Of a DNA stretch of 64,000 bases, positions 42,957 to 52,020 are shown in pieces. Positions within the stretch are counted from its first letter, which is position 1. Each line of letters opens with the position of its first letter. The stretch spans positions 372,001 through 436,000 of the forward strand of contig NZ_JXRP01000018.1 of the NCBI RefSeq assembly GCF_000829435.1, read 5' to 3'. Source of the stretch: Jeotgalibacillus soli. GTDB taxonomy: Bacteria; Bacillota; Bacilli; Bacillales; Jeotgalibacillaceae. The position numbers were made by a program, and so were the translations under genes. Below the pieces are notes generated by a model. The model was not told the DNA's origin and made no database searches. It was given only the letters and a program-made list of their open reading frames with translations.

Positions 42957-43340
42957 GTGGATCAAAAAATTACAACGTTTTTAATGTTTAATGGTAAAGC
43001 AGAAGAAGCAATCAATTTTTATATGTCTTTATTTGATCAATCTGAAACCAGTTTTATGCTCTATAAAGAAGATGGGTCTGTGTTACATGCATCATTTACA
43101 TTAAATGGACAAATATTTATGGCTATTGACAATTCGAATGGACATCACCACGCCTTCACGCCTGCAATGTCCTTGTTTGTAACATGTGATTCCGAAGAAG
43201 AAATCGATCGTTTATTCGAGGCATTATCAGAAGAGGGTGCCGTTCTAATGCCATTAGGACCACTTCCGGTCAGTGAAAAGTTCGGTTGGGTTCAAGACAA
43301 ATATGGCGTTTCATGGCAGCTAAATCTTCCTAAAAGCTGA
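42957..43340 (+). CDS. PhnB-like VOC-superfamily protein
   Basis: A 127-residue VOC protein of the PhnB/3-demethylubiquinone methyltransferase-like group. It shows TTFLMFNGKAEEAINFYMSL at the start, MAIDNSNGHHHAFTPAMSLF in the middle and GWVQDKYGVSWQLNLP at the end, all typical. The GTG start is preceded by AAAGGAG. No catalytic role is established for this group in bacilli. It is monocistronic, with a terminator directly downstream. Confidence 0.87.
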   Translation: MDQKITTFLMFNGKAEEAINFYMSLFDQSETSFMLYKEDGSVLHASFTLNGQIFMAIDNSNGHHHAFTPAMSLFVTCDSEEEIDRLFEALSEEGAVLMPLGPLPVSEKFGWVQDKYGVSWQLNLPKS

Positions 43341-43347
43341 TTTTCCA

Positions 43348-43394
43348 AACAACCATCACTGCTCTAAAAAAGAATAGATGGTGGTTGTTTTTTT
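43348..43394 (+). terminator. Terminator after the PhnB-like gene
   Basis: AACAACCA (43348-43355) pairs with TGGTTGTT (43382-43389), followed by a T run. The stem can extend by three further pairs. Confidence 0.78.
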
Positions 43395-43488
43395 ATGTGT
43401 ACATAAAGAAAAGGATTAAAGGTAATCGAATAAAATACCTTTTTAAAGGTTAAGATGTCTTACATATAAAAGCAGAGGGATGAATGCA

Positions 43489-43728
43489 ATGTTTTTCAGA
43501 AAGATGTCTAAAACAGAAATTACTAATTGGGAAAAAGGAATAAGTGTTGGTTTTTACACCTATATGACTCTTTTATTTATCGATTATATGTCTACAGTCA
43601 TTTTTGACAGACAAGCTTTTACATCTATCATAATATTATGAGGCGGGTTTGCCGCAGCTAGTGGATACGCAGCAATATTAAACTTGAAGGATCGAAGACT
43701 AAAAAGAAAAAACCAGCCATTCGTGTGA
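43489..43728 (+). pseudogene. Small membrane protein gene interrupted by one stop
   Basis: The frame MFFRKMSKTEITNWEKGISV continues with two hydrophobic segments and ends KRKNQPFV at 43728, 79 residues in total. It is broken by a single TGA at 43639-43641 (codon 51), which a one-base change from TGG would explain. AGAGGG lies upstream of the ATG. The pattern of two helices and a basic tail fits a small membrane protein; the family is not recognised. It is probably inactivated. Confidence 0.55.
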
Positions 43729-44088
43729 TACGTCACAATTGAAAACGATCTACCGTGATAAATACGGTCCAGTATTGACGGTTAGCTGATGTAAGAGGAA
43801 GACTTTCTCTAGTAATGACAAGCTTTTAAAATTTTTTTAGTAGGTTTCATACGAAAATGGTGTGTGGATGTTCAGATAACTAGTACAATTAACTATAGGA
43901 TTCTTTTTAATAATATTGTAAGATATCTGAATATATGATCATTTAAAAAGTAAAAAGAAGTGATCAAGAACCTCAGGAGTTACAACTCATTCCCTTCCTA
44001 CCTATTTCACAGTCCCTATATTTCTGGTTTTATTTCAGTTTATACTCGTGCATTTTAAGTCTATTTGCAGCATTTTCATCCATAATTT

Positions 44089-44102
44089 TGTAAGCGTTTA
44101 CA
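44089..44102 (+). promoter_or_regulatory. cre box (CcpA site) upstream of the aromatic-sensing regulator
   Basis: TGTAAGCGTTTACA matches the cre consensus at every position and is almost a perfect palindrome. It lies 22 bases ahead of the regulator start, so CcpA could shut off the whole pathway by blocking its activator. Confidence 0.85.
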
Positions 44103-44124
44103 ATATGATATAGGTGGTGAAAAA

Positions 44125-45999
44125 ATGAAGGCTAAAGATTTAAATTTAGATCAATTTTACAAGAGCACCACACAATTGGGTCAGGAAGATTCTATTTATG
44201 AAAGAATTATTTCGATCCCAACGTCTGCTCGGGCTGCATTGAAACATGAACTTTATGAGACGATTGGGATGGAACGTACGAAAGGACTTTTACTGCGGTA
44301 TGGATGGCATTGCGGTGTGAGCGATGCTAAAAAAATGAAAGAGGTTGCATGGGATTATTCGAAGGAGCTTATGTTAGCCGGTCCAAAAATGCATGTACTT
44401 CATGGATATTTGGAGGATGTTATCATGCCAATCAATGAGGTGGATTTTGAAAAGGGCACAATCCATCTTGATGCAATTTGGGTGAACACATTCGAAGCGA
44501 AAGAACATCTTAAACTTTTCGGTCTAAGTGAAACCCCTGTCTGCCATACAATTGTCGGTTATGCAAGTGGATATCTTTCAACCGTTTTGGGAGAACGAGT
44601 GATTGTTAAAGAAGTGGAATGCAAGGCAATGGGGCATGAAAATTGCCGTTGTATATGTAAGACCGTTAAAGAATGGAACGGAGAGGTAGATAATGAGATT
44701 ACATACTACCAGTCAAACAGCTTAATTAATGAGTTAGATCAAGCCTATGAAAAATTAAAGGTTGAAAGAGACAATTTAAATAAAGCGTACCATATACATG
44801 AACGTTTAATGAATGAAGCGCTTAAGGAAAACGGACTATCATCCATCGTTGATCTCTTGTATGAAACGATTGGATTACCGGTCATAATAGAGGACCAGAA
44901 TCAAAACACTATCGCATTTGCGGGTATGCAAGAAAAAGATTCAGGTTATAAAAAGCACAATCGCTCAAAAAATGTTAAGAAAACAGAGCTGTTGCAGTTT
45001 GATGACGGCACAAAAAAACTCATAACCCCGATTCTTTTACAACAAAAAATCATCGGGTATTGTTCCTTCCTATATGAAAGCAATATCCCTAGCGAATTGG
45101 ATAAAATGATATTGGAACGCGCTGCACTAGCTTGTTCAACGATTTTATTAAACGAACGTATTCGGTTAAATACAGAGCAGCGAGTTAGGAGGAGCTTTTT
45201 AGAGGATATTTTATCTAGCCAAATGTCTAAAGAGGAAATAGCTAAACGAGCCTATTATTTAGGCTTTAAACTACATCCTCCCTTCTTGATTCTTAATCTG
45301 AAACGATCTATTAAAAAAATGTTGAATGAAAATGAACTGGAATTAAATGAAGAATTAATCAATCAGCTATTTATGTACTTTAAAGACCGGAATATCAATG
45401 CTATTTTAGCGCAGAAATCTGAGGGAATAATCATTCTTCTATCAGAAGGTTCATTGAAAGAAAACTTTATCCAAATTCATCAAATGGTTCAGAAGCTTCT
45501 TGATTATTGTGCTTTTAAATTTTCGAAATGTTCCTTTTCTATTGGGGTTAGTTCTTCATCTAATGCAATTGAGGATGCAGCTCAACTATATAATGAAAGT
45601 CTTGCTGCTTTAAATGTAACGAATAAATCAAGAAATATTGTACATTATGATTCCTTGGGCATTGAAGGAATCCTGTTTCAAGTGAAAAATGAAGAAATGA
45701 TTCAAAAATTTATAAAAAAACAGATCGGTACATTGATTGAAAATGATAAAAACATGGAATTAACAAAGACGCTTTACCACTATTTAAATAATGGATGTAA
45801 TGTCCATAAAACAGCCAGGAATATGAATTTTTCCATTAGCGGGCTTCGATATCGGCTGCAGAGATTAAATGAAATATTGAAATCAGACATAAACCGGCCA
45901 AACGTGTCTTTTCAGCTGTTTTTAGCCCTTCAATCTCTTATTATGAGGGGAGAGCTTGATATTGAAATTGAAATCGAATCAGATTTTGTCAATAAATGA
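44125..45999 (+). CDS. Hybrid regulator: XylR/DmpR-type aromatic sensor (XylR_N + V4R) with PucR-type HTH output
   Basis: A 624-residue regulator. Residues about 15-110 resemble the XylR_N activator domain, including TKGLLLRYGWHCGVSDAKKM and MPINEVDFEKGTIHLDAIWV. Residues about 115-185 are a V4R domain with VCHTIVGYASGYLSTVLGER and the zinc-type cysteines Cys140, Cys166 and Cys174, as in the phenol sensors DmpR and XylR. A short coiled linker and a GAF-like region follow, then a GGDEF-like part and a C-terminal PucR/CdaR HTH (NGCNVHKTARNMNFSISGLR near residue 560). There is no AAA+ sigma-54 domain. It probably senses a phenolic and activates the operon downstream. A perfect cre box precedes it. 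Confidence 0.88.
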   Translation: MKAKDLNLDQFYKSTTQLGQEDSIYERIISIPTSARAALKHELYETIGMERTKGLLLRYGWHCGVSDAKKMKEVAWDYSKELMLAGPKMHVLHGYLEDVIMPINEVDFEKGTIHLDAIWVNTFEAKEHLKLFGLSETPVCHTIVGYASGYLSTVLGERVIVKEVECKAMGHENCRCICKTVKEWNGEVDNEITYYQSNSLINELDQAYEKLKVERDNLNKAYHIHERLMNEALKENGLSSIVDLLYETIGLPVIIEDQNQNTIAFAGMQEKDSGYKKHNRSKNVKKTELLQFDDGTKKLITPILLQQKIIGYCSFLYESNIPSELDKMILERAALACSTILLNERIRLNTEQRVRRSFLEDILSSQMSKEEIAKRAYYLGFKLHPPFLILNLKRSIKKMLNENELELNEELINQLFMYFKDRNINAILAQKSEGIIILLSEGSLKENFIQIHQMVQKLLDYCAFKFSKCSFSIGVSSSSNAIEDAAQLYNESLAALNVTNKSRNIVHYDSLGIEGILFQVKNEEMIQKFIKKQIGTLIENDKNMELTKTLYHYLNNGCNVHKTARNMNFSISGLRYRLQRLNEILKSDINRPNVSFQLFLALQSLIMRGELDIEIEIESDFVNK

Positions 46000-46010
46000 A
46001 AGATGTCAAC

Positions 46011-46039
46011 CAGCTGATTTAATCGTCAGCTGTTTTTTT
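46011..46039 (+). terminator. Terminator after the regulator gene
   Basis: CAGCTGA pairs with TCAGCTG (46011-46017 with 46026-46032), followed by seven T. The regulator is therefore a separate transcript from the catabolic operon. Confidence 0.85.
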
Positions 46040-46249
46040 ATAGGGATTTTTCCTTATAAATGATTTCGTACGAATCATGTGAATCAGAGGAGAAAATCTT
46101 GTAATTTAAAGACATAATAATCTGTATATTCAGAAAAGAATAACCTTTATGATTTAACTATAAAGAATTTAGGGGAGGGATCATAACAAATAAAGGTGAT
46201 CAAGTATAGCACAAATGAAAGAAATTATTAAAAAGGGGAAGGAGTTGAA

Positions 46250-46735
46250 ATGATAATGGATGATCGTTTATTTCGCAATGCTATGGGCAATTTTGCAACA
46301 GGTATAACCGTTATTACAACGGAGGCAGAAGGAATGCAGCATGGAATGACGGCTAATGCGTTTATGTCCGTTTCCTTGCATCCAAAGCTAGTAGCCATTT
46401 CAATCGGCAACAATGCCAAAATGCTCAACTACATTAAACAGGCAAAAAAATTTGCAGTCAGTTTTTTAGCACAGGATCAACAAGAAATATCCATGTTGTT
46501 CGCTGGCCAAATAAAAGACGGAAGACAGTATGAGTTTGCCCGCTTGAATGGAATGCCTATTATTGAAGGGGCACTCGTGAATCTAACTTGCAATGTCGTC
46601 TCTAAGTATGAAGCTGGCGACCACACATTATTTTTCGGAGAAGTAACAGAAATGATTAGTAATGAAGGAGACGCTTTATTGTATTTTAAAGGGGCCTATC
46701 GTCATTTGCATGTTTTAGAAGAAAAATTGACTTAG
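46250..46735 (+). CDS. Flavin reductase component of a two-component monooxygenase (HpaC-like)
   Basis: A 161-residue split-barrel flavin reductase. FRNAMGNFATGITVITTEAE near residue 6, HGMTANAFMSVSLHPKLVAI near residue 31 and the C-terminal DALLYFKGAYRHL are typical of HpaC/HsaB-type proteins, which supply reduced flavin to a partner oxygenase using NAD(P)H. GGGGAAGGAG precedes the ATG at 46250; an ATG two codons later is an alternative. The oxygenase partner is at 47862. It opens the meta-cleavage operon. Confidence 0.9.
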   Translation: MIMDDRLFRNAMGNFATGITVITTEAEGMQHGMTANAFMSVSLHPKLVAISIGNNAKMLNYIKQAKKFAVSFLAQDQQEISMLFAGQIKDGRQYEFARLNGMPIIEGALVNLTCNVVSKYEAGDHTLFFGEVTEMISNEGDALLYFKGAYRHLHVLEEKLT

Positions 46736-46766
46736 ATAATAATTTGTTGCAAAGGAGTTTTCTGCT

Positions 46767-47663
46767 TTGGAGACCGTATACCTTACACATAATCAAAACC
46801 AAGTTTTTTTAGATATAGAGCCTTGTGTAATGGTTCTTGGTTTTTTTGATGGTGTCCATATTGGTCATCAGTGTGTGATTCATACTGCCAAGAAAATCGC
46901 CGAGGAAAAAAATGTAGAGTTAGCGGCCATCACATTTTTCCCCCATCCTAAAGAAATACTTAACCATGTGGAAAAACCATTTCGCTATATTACTCCTATG
47001 TCTGACAAAGAAGAGACACTGGCTGGACTTGGGATCGATAAGCTATATGTAATTGAATTTAATCGGGAATTAGCGGCTCTCCCGCCTAAGAGTTTCATCG
47101 AACACTATGTGATTGGACTGAATGCGGTTCATGTTGTAGCAGGTTTTGATTTTACTTATGGCAATAAAGGTGAGGGAAATATGGACACAATTGGACTTGA
47201 CGGAAACGGCCGATTTCAAGTGACGAAGGTCCAGAAGGTCACATGTGGGGATCAAAAAATAAGTTCAACACTGATAAGAGAGACTTTGGGTAAAGGGGAA
47301 GTGGAAAAAATTCCTGATTATCTAGGGGATTTTTACGAAACGCAGGGTGAAATCTTAATTGACACCATCATTCAGGAGAAAGGAAAGGTACGGGCTTATT
47401 TAACGACCAAGCCAGGTTATACACTGCCAAGCATAGGCTGGTATTCTATTGAAGTATTCTTTTTACATCAAATCTTTGCAGGAACTTCTAGCGTTCAACT
47501 ACTGGACAATGGGGTCGTTGTAAATGAAATAGAGCTGGAAGGTTTTAAACCAAAAGATAATAATACCCTATTGAAAATCAAATGGCTGAATCGGATTGAT
47601 GAATGTGAGAATAAGAATCCTGTAAATAAAAATCGTCTGCGTGAATTTTCAACATCTTTTTAA
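46767..47663 (+). CDS. FAD synthetase-like protein with a degenerate riboflavin kinase half
   Basis: A 298-residue RibF-like protein. The N-terminal nucleotidyltransferase part is intact: LGFFDGVHIGHQ (residues 24-35), ITFFPHPKE near residue 55, the FDFTYGNKGEG segment near residue 128 and the ISSTLIR motif near residue 165. The C-terminal 120 residues align in length with riboflavin kinase but lack its PTAN and GV-N-G-PT motifs, so FMN-to-FAD adenylation alone is expected. The TTG start lies 9 bases after AAAGGAG. Placed between the flavin reductase and the monooxygenase, it probably raises the FAD supply for the oxygenase (inference). Confidence 0.8.
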   Translation: METVYLTHNQNQVFLDIEPCVMVLGFFDGVHIGHQCVIHTAKKIAEEKNVELAAITFFPHPKEILNHVEKPFRYITPMSDKEETLAGLGIDKLYVIEFNRELAALPPKSFIEHYVIGLNAVHVVAGFDFTYGNKGEGNMDTIGLDGNGRFQVTKVQKVTCGDQKISSTLIRETLGKGEVEKIPDYLGDFYETQGEILIDTIIQEKGKVRAYLTTKPGYTLPSIGWYSIEVFFLHQIFAGTSSVQLLDNGVVVNEIELEGFKPKDNNTLLKIKWLNRIDECENKNPVNKNRLREFSTSF

Positions 47664-47813
47664 CAAATTAGTATAATATATACTAAAATTTTAATGAAAT
47701 ATAGAAATATCCAGTTTGTTTGTTTCTATATTAAATAAATTAAAAATATTAATCTAATAATAGGAACTAAAATCGATAGCTGTAAATAGGAATTCTTTTC
47801 ATGCATTTTAAAA

Positions 47814-47827
47814 TGTAAGCGCTTTAA
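47814..47827 (+). promoter_or_regulatory. cre-like box before the monooxygenase gene
   Basis: TGTAAGCGCTTTAA matches the cre consensus except at position 13 (A instead of C). It lies 34 bases ahead of the monooxygenase gene in a 200-base gap, which suggests an internal promoter or a roadblock. Confidence 0.6.
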
Positions 47828-47861
47828 TTAGTAGGGCGTTTAATTAAAGGAGGTTATACAA

Positions 47862-49076
47862 ATGGCAATGAACGAACTTCATCTTGAAAACAACGAAAAG
47901 TTAAACATCGCAGATTTGCTTGCGAAGGCAGAGGCAATTGGGAAATTAGCAGAAAGTGAAGCGAGGGAAGCAGATAAGAATGCCCAATTTTCCGATAAGA
48001 TCGCAAAAGCAATTGAGGAGGCAGGGTTCCATAAATTGATGCGGCCAAAGAAATATGGCGGATCAGCCATTGATTTGAAAACATACGCAAACATAATCCG
48101 AACGGTTTCCCGCCACAGCATTGCCGCAGGATGGCTTACCTACTTTTTTTCGATTCATGAGACGTGGGCAGCCTATCTTCCTCCAAAGGGAAGGGATGAA
48201 ATTTTCGGACAGGGCGGCATGCTTGCAGACGTTGTTGCACCGCTAGGAAAAGTAGAGGCAGATAAAGATGGAGAAGGGTATCGCCTTTCTGGCAATTGGA
48301 ATTTTTGCAGCGGGGTCCTCTGGAGTGAGTGGATTGGGCTAGGAGCTGTGATGAAGCTTCCTGACAGCACAGAACCCGAATACTGTCTTTTAGCTTTACC
48401 TAAATCTGACTTAAAGGTCGTGAAAAACTGGGATACGGTAGGGCTTCGGGGGACTGGAAGCAACGGGGTGTCTGTAGAAAATGCCTATGTACCTTTACAT
48501 CGAATTTTTCCTGCTGCACGGGTATTGGGAAAAGGATTGCCTCCAGGAGGAGAATATGACGAAAATGACTCAGCTTACCGCAGACCTTTTATGTCCTTGT
48601 TCCTGTTCGGGTTTCCTCTTGTTGCAATAGGCGGGGCTGAACGACTGATTTCTTTATTCAAGGAACGGACAGAAAAACGTCACCGTGTCTTTAAGGGTGG
48701 GGCTAATGAAAAGGAATCTGCAAGCAGCCAGCGTGTATTAGCTGAGTTAAAGATAAAATTAAATACGTTGGAAGGGCTGGTCGACCAATACATTGAACAG
48801 CTTGATTCCTGGCAGATTGAAGGGACAACAGTCAGTGGTGAAGAGGAACGAGAGCGTCTATTTGCTCTTCGGGGACATGTTGCGAAATCGGCAGTAGACA
48901 TCGCTGTTAAAACGATGCTGACGCTTGGTGGGACTGCGATTTTTAAGGGGGACCCAGTTGAATTATTCACAAGGGATTTGTTAGCGCTCGCTGCCCATCC
49001 TAATCACCTTTATGAAGATGCAATGGCAGCCTATGGAAGCACCCTGTTTGGTTTTGAAGGACATGCAGTTTGGTAA
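47862..49076 (+). CDS. Acyl-CoA-dehydrogenase-fold flavin monooxygenase (oxygenase component, HsaA/group D type)
   Basis: A 404-residue protein with the acyl-CoA dehydrogenase fold, used in group D flavin monooxygenases that hydroxylate a phenolic ring with reduced flavin from a separate reductase. HKLMRPKKYGGSAIDLKTYA near residue 51, SGNWNFCSGVLWSEWIGLGA near residue 143, and TVGLRGTGSNGVSVENAYVP near residue 190 are typical of the HsaA/HpaB-C2 group. The catalytic base of true acyl-CoA dehydrogenases is not evident. AAAGGAGG precedes the ATG. The extradiol dioxygenase 70 bases downstream would cleave the catechol it makes. The natural phenolic is not identifiable here. Confidence 0.85.
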   Translation: MAMNELHLENNEKLNIADLLAKAEAIGKLAESEAREADKNAQFSDKIAKAIEEAGFHKLMRPKKYGGSAIDLKTYANIIRTVSRHSIAAGWLTYFFSIHETWAAYLPPKGRDEIFGQGGMLADVVAPLGKVEADKDGEGYRLSGNWNFCSGVLWSEWIGLGAVMKLPDSTEPEYCLLALPKSDLKVVKNWDTVGLRGTGSNGVSVENAYVPLHRIFPAARVLGKGLPPGGEYDENDSAYRRPFMSLFLFGFPLVAIGGAERLISLFKERTEKRHRVFKGGANEKESASSQRVLAELKIKLNTLEGLVDQYIEQLDSWQIEGTTVSGEEERERLFALRGHVAKSAVDIAVKTMLTLGGTAIFKGDPVELFTRDLLALAAHPNHLYEDAMAAYGSTLFGFEGHAVW

Positions 49077-49146
49077 GATGTTTCCAGCACATGACATGCA
49101 AGTAAATTTATTAAATAAATCTATTAAATAATTGGAGGAATTTAAA

Positions 49147-50127
49147 ATGAGAAAAGAGCCAATTTTTGATGTTGCCCAGCTTGCACACGTGGAAATGTAC
49201 AGCCCGAAACCGGACGAGACATTATGGTTTTTTAAAGAGCTATTAGGAATGGAAGAATCTCATAGAGAAGGACAATCTGTTTATCTTAGAGCCTATGAGG
49301 ACTTTTATCATCATACGCTGAAAATTACAGAAGCAAAGGAAGCTGGATTGGGACATGTTGCATGGCGTGCAACTTCCCAGCAGGCGTTGGAGCGTCGAGT
49401 AAGTGCGATTAAAGAAACAGGTCTTGGCAAAGGCTGGTTTGAAGGGGAAGTGGGACAAGGGGCTGCTTACCAATTCACGACTCCTGATGGACATAATATG
49501 GAACTGCTTTGGGAAGTGGATTATTATAAAGCACCGCCAGAGTTAAGAACGCCATTATTGAATCGACCGCAAAAGAAACCTACTCGGGGTGTTCCTGTTC
49601 GCAGGTTAGACCATGTCAATTTGATGAATAGCGAAATGAAGCCAAACGTTGATTTTATGTTAAATACACTAGGATTTAATTTGCGTGAACATATTCAATT
49701 AAAGGATGGTAATGATGTAGCAGCTTGGATGAGTGTAAGTCCGCTAGTACATGATATTGCCATGATGGGCGACCCGCTTGGAGGGATGGGCCGTATGCAC
49801 CATATTTGTTATTGGTATGGGTACCCACAGCATCTTATGGATATTTCTGATCTATTTGTTGAAAACGGTATTAAGATTGAAGCGGGACCTGGTAAGCACG
49901 GCGTGACCCAGGCATATTTCCTCTATGTGATTGAACCGGGAGGCAACCGAGTTGAATTATTTGGAGATGCAGGCTACCTCATTTTTGATCCAGATTGGAA
50001 GCCGATCACTTGGAGAGAAGAAGATCTTGAAAAAGCGATTATCTGGTATGGCTCCCAGCTGCCGCAAGAATTTTTCCAATATGGCACTCCGATTATCGGA
50101 GACAAAAAAACAGCACCAATTGGTTAA
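49147..50127 (+). CDS. Extradiol ring-cleavage dioxygenase (catechol 2,3-dioxygenase type)
   Basis: A 326-residue type I extradiol dioxygenase, built from two VOC modules. The iron ligands of the C-terminal module can be placed at His156 (RLDHVNLM), His218 (MHHICYW) and Glu270 ([11 protein letters not shown]). It opens a catechol ring next to the hydroxyls with O2 and Fe(II) to give a semialdehyde or ketoacid. The ATG at 49147 follows GGAGG by 8 bases; the TTG at 49132 lies just ahead of that site. Position directly after the monooxygenase indicates that it acts on its product. Confidence 0.93.
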   Translation: MRKEPIFDVAQLAHVEMYSPKPDETLWFFKELLGMEESHREGQSVYLRAYEDFYHHTLKITEAKEAGLGHVAWRATSQQALERRVSAIKETGLGKGWFEGEVGQGAAYQFTTPDGHNMELLWEVDYYKAPPELRTPLLNRPQKKPTRGVPVRRLDHVNLMNSEMKPNVDFMLNTLGFNLREHIQLKDGNDVAAWMSVSPLVHDIAMMGDPLGGMGRMHHICYWYGYPQHLMDISDLFVENGIKIEAGPGKHGVTQAYFLYVIEPGGNRVELFGDAGYLIFDPDWKPITWREEDLEKAIIWYGSQLPQEFFQYGTPIIGDKKTAPIG

Positions 50128-50200
50128 TGTTTATGCTTGTTAGCACCTATGGACCGTAATGAATTTTCAAAAAAACTCAAACGCTGCTTGGACAGATTGT

Positions 50201-50235
50201 GACCATGAGGGCCTTCTATAAAGGTCAGCATGGTC
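50201..50235 (+). other. Intercistronic hairpin in the meta-cleavage operon
   Basis: GACCATG (50201-50207) pairs with CATGGTC (50229-50235) with some inner pairing; no T run follows. It lies between the dioxygenase and hydratase genes and may affect mRNA stability. Confidence 0.55.
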
Positions 50236-50275
50236 ATCAATCCTTTTAGTGAGACAGAGAATAGGAGGGGTTCAT

Positions 50276-51070
50276 TTGGCGAATGAACTGAAAAAAAGCA
50301 CAAAAATGTTGGCTGACCATCTGACTAACGCCTATAAGGAACGTCAGGGTGTTACTCCGTTGACTGAATTAGAACCAGAGCTGTCCATCCAGCAGGCCTA
50401 TGAAGTCCAGCTTTTGATGATACAGCGAGAAGTAGAGGCAGGAAAGCAAATCGTCGGGAAAAAGATTGGATTAACATCTCTGGCGATGCAAAAACTTCTC
50501 GGTGTGGATCAACCGGATTACGGTCATTTACTCGATGATATGATGATCGAAAACGGTGGACAAATTGATAAAAAAAAGGTTCTTCAACCTAAGGTGGAGG
50601 CTGAAATTGTCTTTGTGCTGAAAAATGAGCTAAAAGGGCCGAACGTAACAGCTACTGATGTTTTGCTTGCGACAAATTATGTCGTTCCTGCATTGGAAAT
50701 TGTCGACAGCCGAATCTCCGATTGGAAGATCCAATTGCAAGACACCATTGCAGATAATGCGTCATCTGGACTTTATGTACTGGGTGGAAGACCAAGATCT
50801 ATTGATCAGCTTGATTTGGGGCAAATAGGGATGGTTTTTTTCAAGAATGGTGAGCTTGTAAATACTGGGGTAGGTGCTGCAGCATTGGGGCATCCAGCTA
50901 ATTGTGTAGCATGGCTGGCAAATAAGCTATCAGAATACGGCATCACGTTGAATGCAGGCGAAGTCATTTTATCAGGTGCACTTTCTGCAGCTGTAAATGC
51001 CGAGCCGGGAGATTATTTTCAAGCAAAATTTGCTCACCTTGGTGAAGTAAGTGTCCGTTTTGACAAATGA
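50276..51070 (+). CDS. 2-hydroxypenta-2,4-dienoate hydratase family protein (MhpD/DmpE type)
   Basis: A 264-residue protein of the hydratase/decarboxylase family that hydrates 2-hydroxypentadienoate to 4-hydroxy-2-oxovalerate with a divalent metal. IVGKKIGLTSLAMQKLLGVD near residue 60, KVEAEIVFVLKNEL near residue 106 (metal-binding Glu residues) and YVVPALEIVDSRISDWKI near residue 138 are family marks. The TTG start at 50276 follows ATAGGAGGGG; the upstream GTG precedes the binding site. A second family member occurs at 53062, and which is hydratase and which decarboxylase cannot be fixed by sequence alone; gene order favours hydratase here. Confidence 0.85.
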   Translation: MANELKKSTKMLADHLTNAYKERQGVTPLTELEPELSIQQAYEVQLLMIQREVEAGKQIVGKKIGLTSLAMQKLLGVDQPDYGHLLDDMMIENGGQIDKKKVLQPKVEAEIVFVLKNELKGPNVTATDVLLATNYVVPALEIVDSRISDWKIQLQDTIADNASSGLYVLGGRPRSIDQLDLGQIGMVFFKNGELVNTGVGAAALGHPANCVAWLANKLSEYGITLNAGEVILSGALSAAVNAEPGDYFQAKFAHLGEVSVRFDK

Positions 51071-51097
51071 AATAAGGAGCTGGAGAGGAGTGAGTTT

Positions 51098-51979
51098 ATG
51101 CCTAAAGTAAAGGTAGCCATTATTGGCTCAGGTAATATTGGAACCGATTTAATGATGAAACTTGCGCGTTCCGACGTGTTGGAATTAACTGCAATGATTG
51201 GAATTGATCCGGAGTCTGATGGACTGCAGCGTGCAAAAGAGCAGGGGTATGAAGTGATCGATACTGGGATTAAAGGGTTTCTTGCAAAGCCCGACTTGGC
51301 CGATATTGTCTTTGATGCCACATCTGCGAAAGCACATATTCGTCATGCCAGACTGCTGAAAGAAGCAGGAAAAAAAGTGCTCGATTTAACTCCTGCAGCG
51401 GTCGGTCCTTTTGTCATTCCGCCTGTAAATTTAGGGGAAAACCTTGATGCTCCTAACATAAATTTAATTACTTGTGGAGGTCAGGCGACAATCCCAATGG
51501 TTCACGCAGTAAATCGAGTTAGTCCGGTTAACTATGCTGAAATTGTTGCGACCATCTCCAGTAAAAGTGCAGGTCCGGGTACAAGAGCTAACATTGATGA
51601 ATTTACACAAACAACGTCACGCGGGATCGAAGAAATTGGCGGTGCAAAAAAAGGAAAAGCCATTATCATTTTAAATCCGGCAGAACCGCCAATCCTAATG
51701 AGGGATACAGTTTATGCAGTCGTTGAAGACGGAACGATGGACGAAGAAAAAATAACAAAATCGATCGAAGAGATGGCAAAGTCTGTACAATCGTACGTTC
51801 CGGGCTACCGTTTGAGAACACAGCCGATCTTTGAAGGGAATCGGGTAACTGTATTCTTAGAGGTGGAAGGTGCGGGAGATTATCTTCCTAAATACTCTGG
51901 CAATCTTGATATTATGACAGCTGCAGCAGTTAAAGTTGCAGAAGAACTTGCACGTAATCAATTAATAGTACATCAATAG
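51098..51979 (+). CDS. mhpF: Acetaldehyde dehydrogenase (acylating)
   Basis: A 293-residue enzyme that converts acetaldehyde, NAD and CoA to acetyl-CoA. The nucleotide-binding motif [15 protein letters not shown] is at residues 8-22, the active-site Cys is in [12 protein letters not shown] near residue 126, and [20 protein letters not shown] near residue 149 is family-typical. It forms a channelling complex with the aldolase encoded next. Start at 51098 with a GAGAGGAG site. Confidence 0.93.
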   Translation: MPKVKVAIIGSGNIGTDLMMKLARSDVLELTAMIGIDPESDGLQRAKEQGYEVIDTGIKGFLAKPDLADIVFDATSAKAHIRHARLLKEAGKKVLDLTPAAVGPFVIPPVNLGENLDAPNINLITCGGQATIPMVHAVNRVSPVNYAEIVATISSKSAGPGTRANIDEFTQTTSRGIEEIGGAKKGKAIIILNPAEPPILMRDTVYAVVEDGTMDEEKITKSIEEMAKSVQSYVPGYRLRTQPIFEGNRVTVFLEVEGAGDYLPKYSGNLDIMTAAAVKVAEELARNQLIVHQ

Positions 51980-52020
51980 ATGGATAGATATTTAGCCAGG
52001 GAAGGAGTGGATAGAAAACA

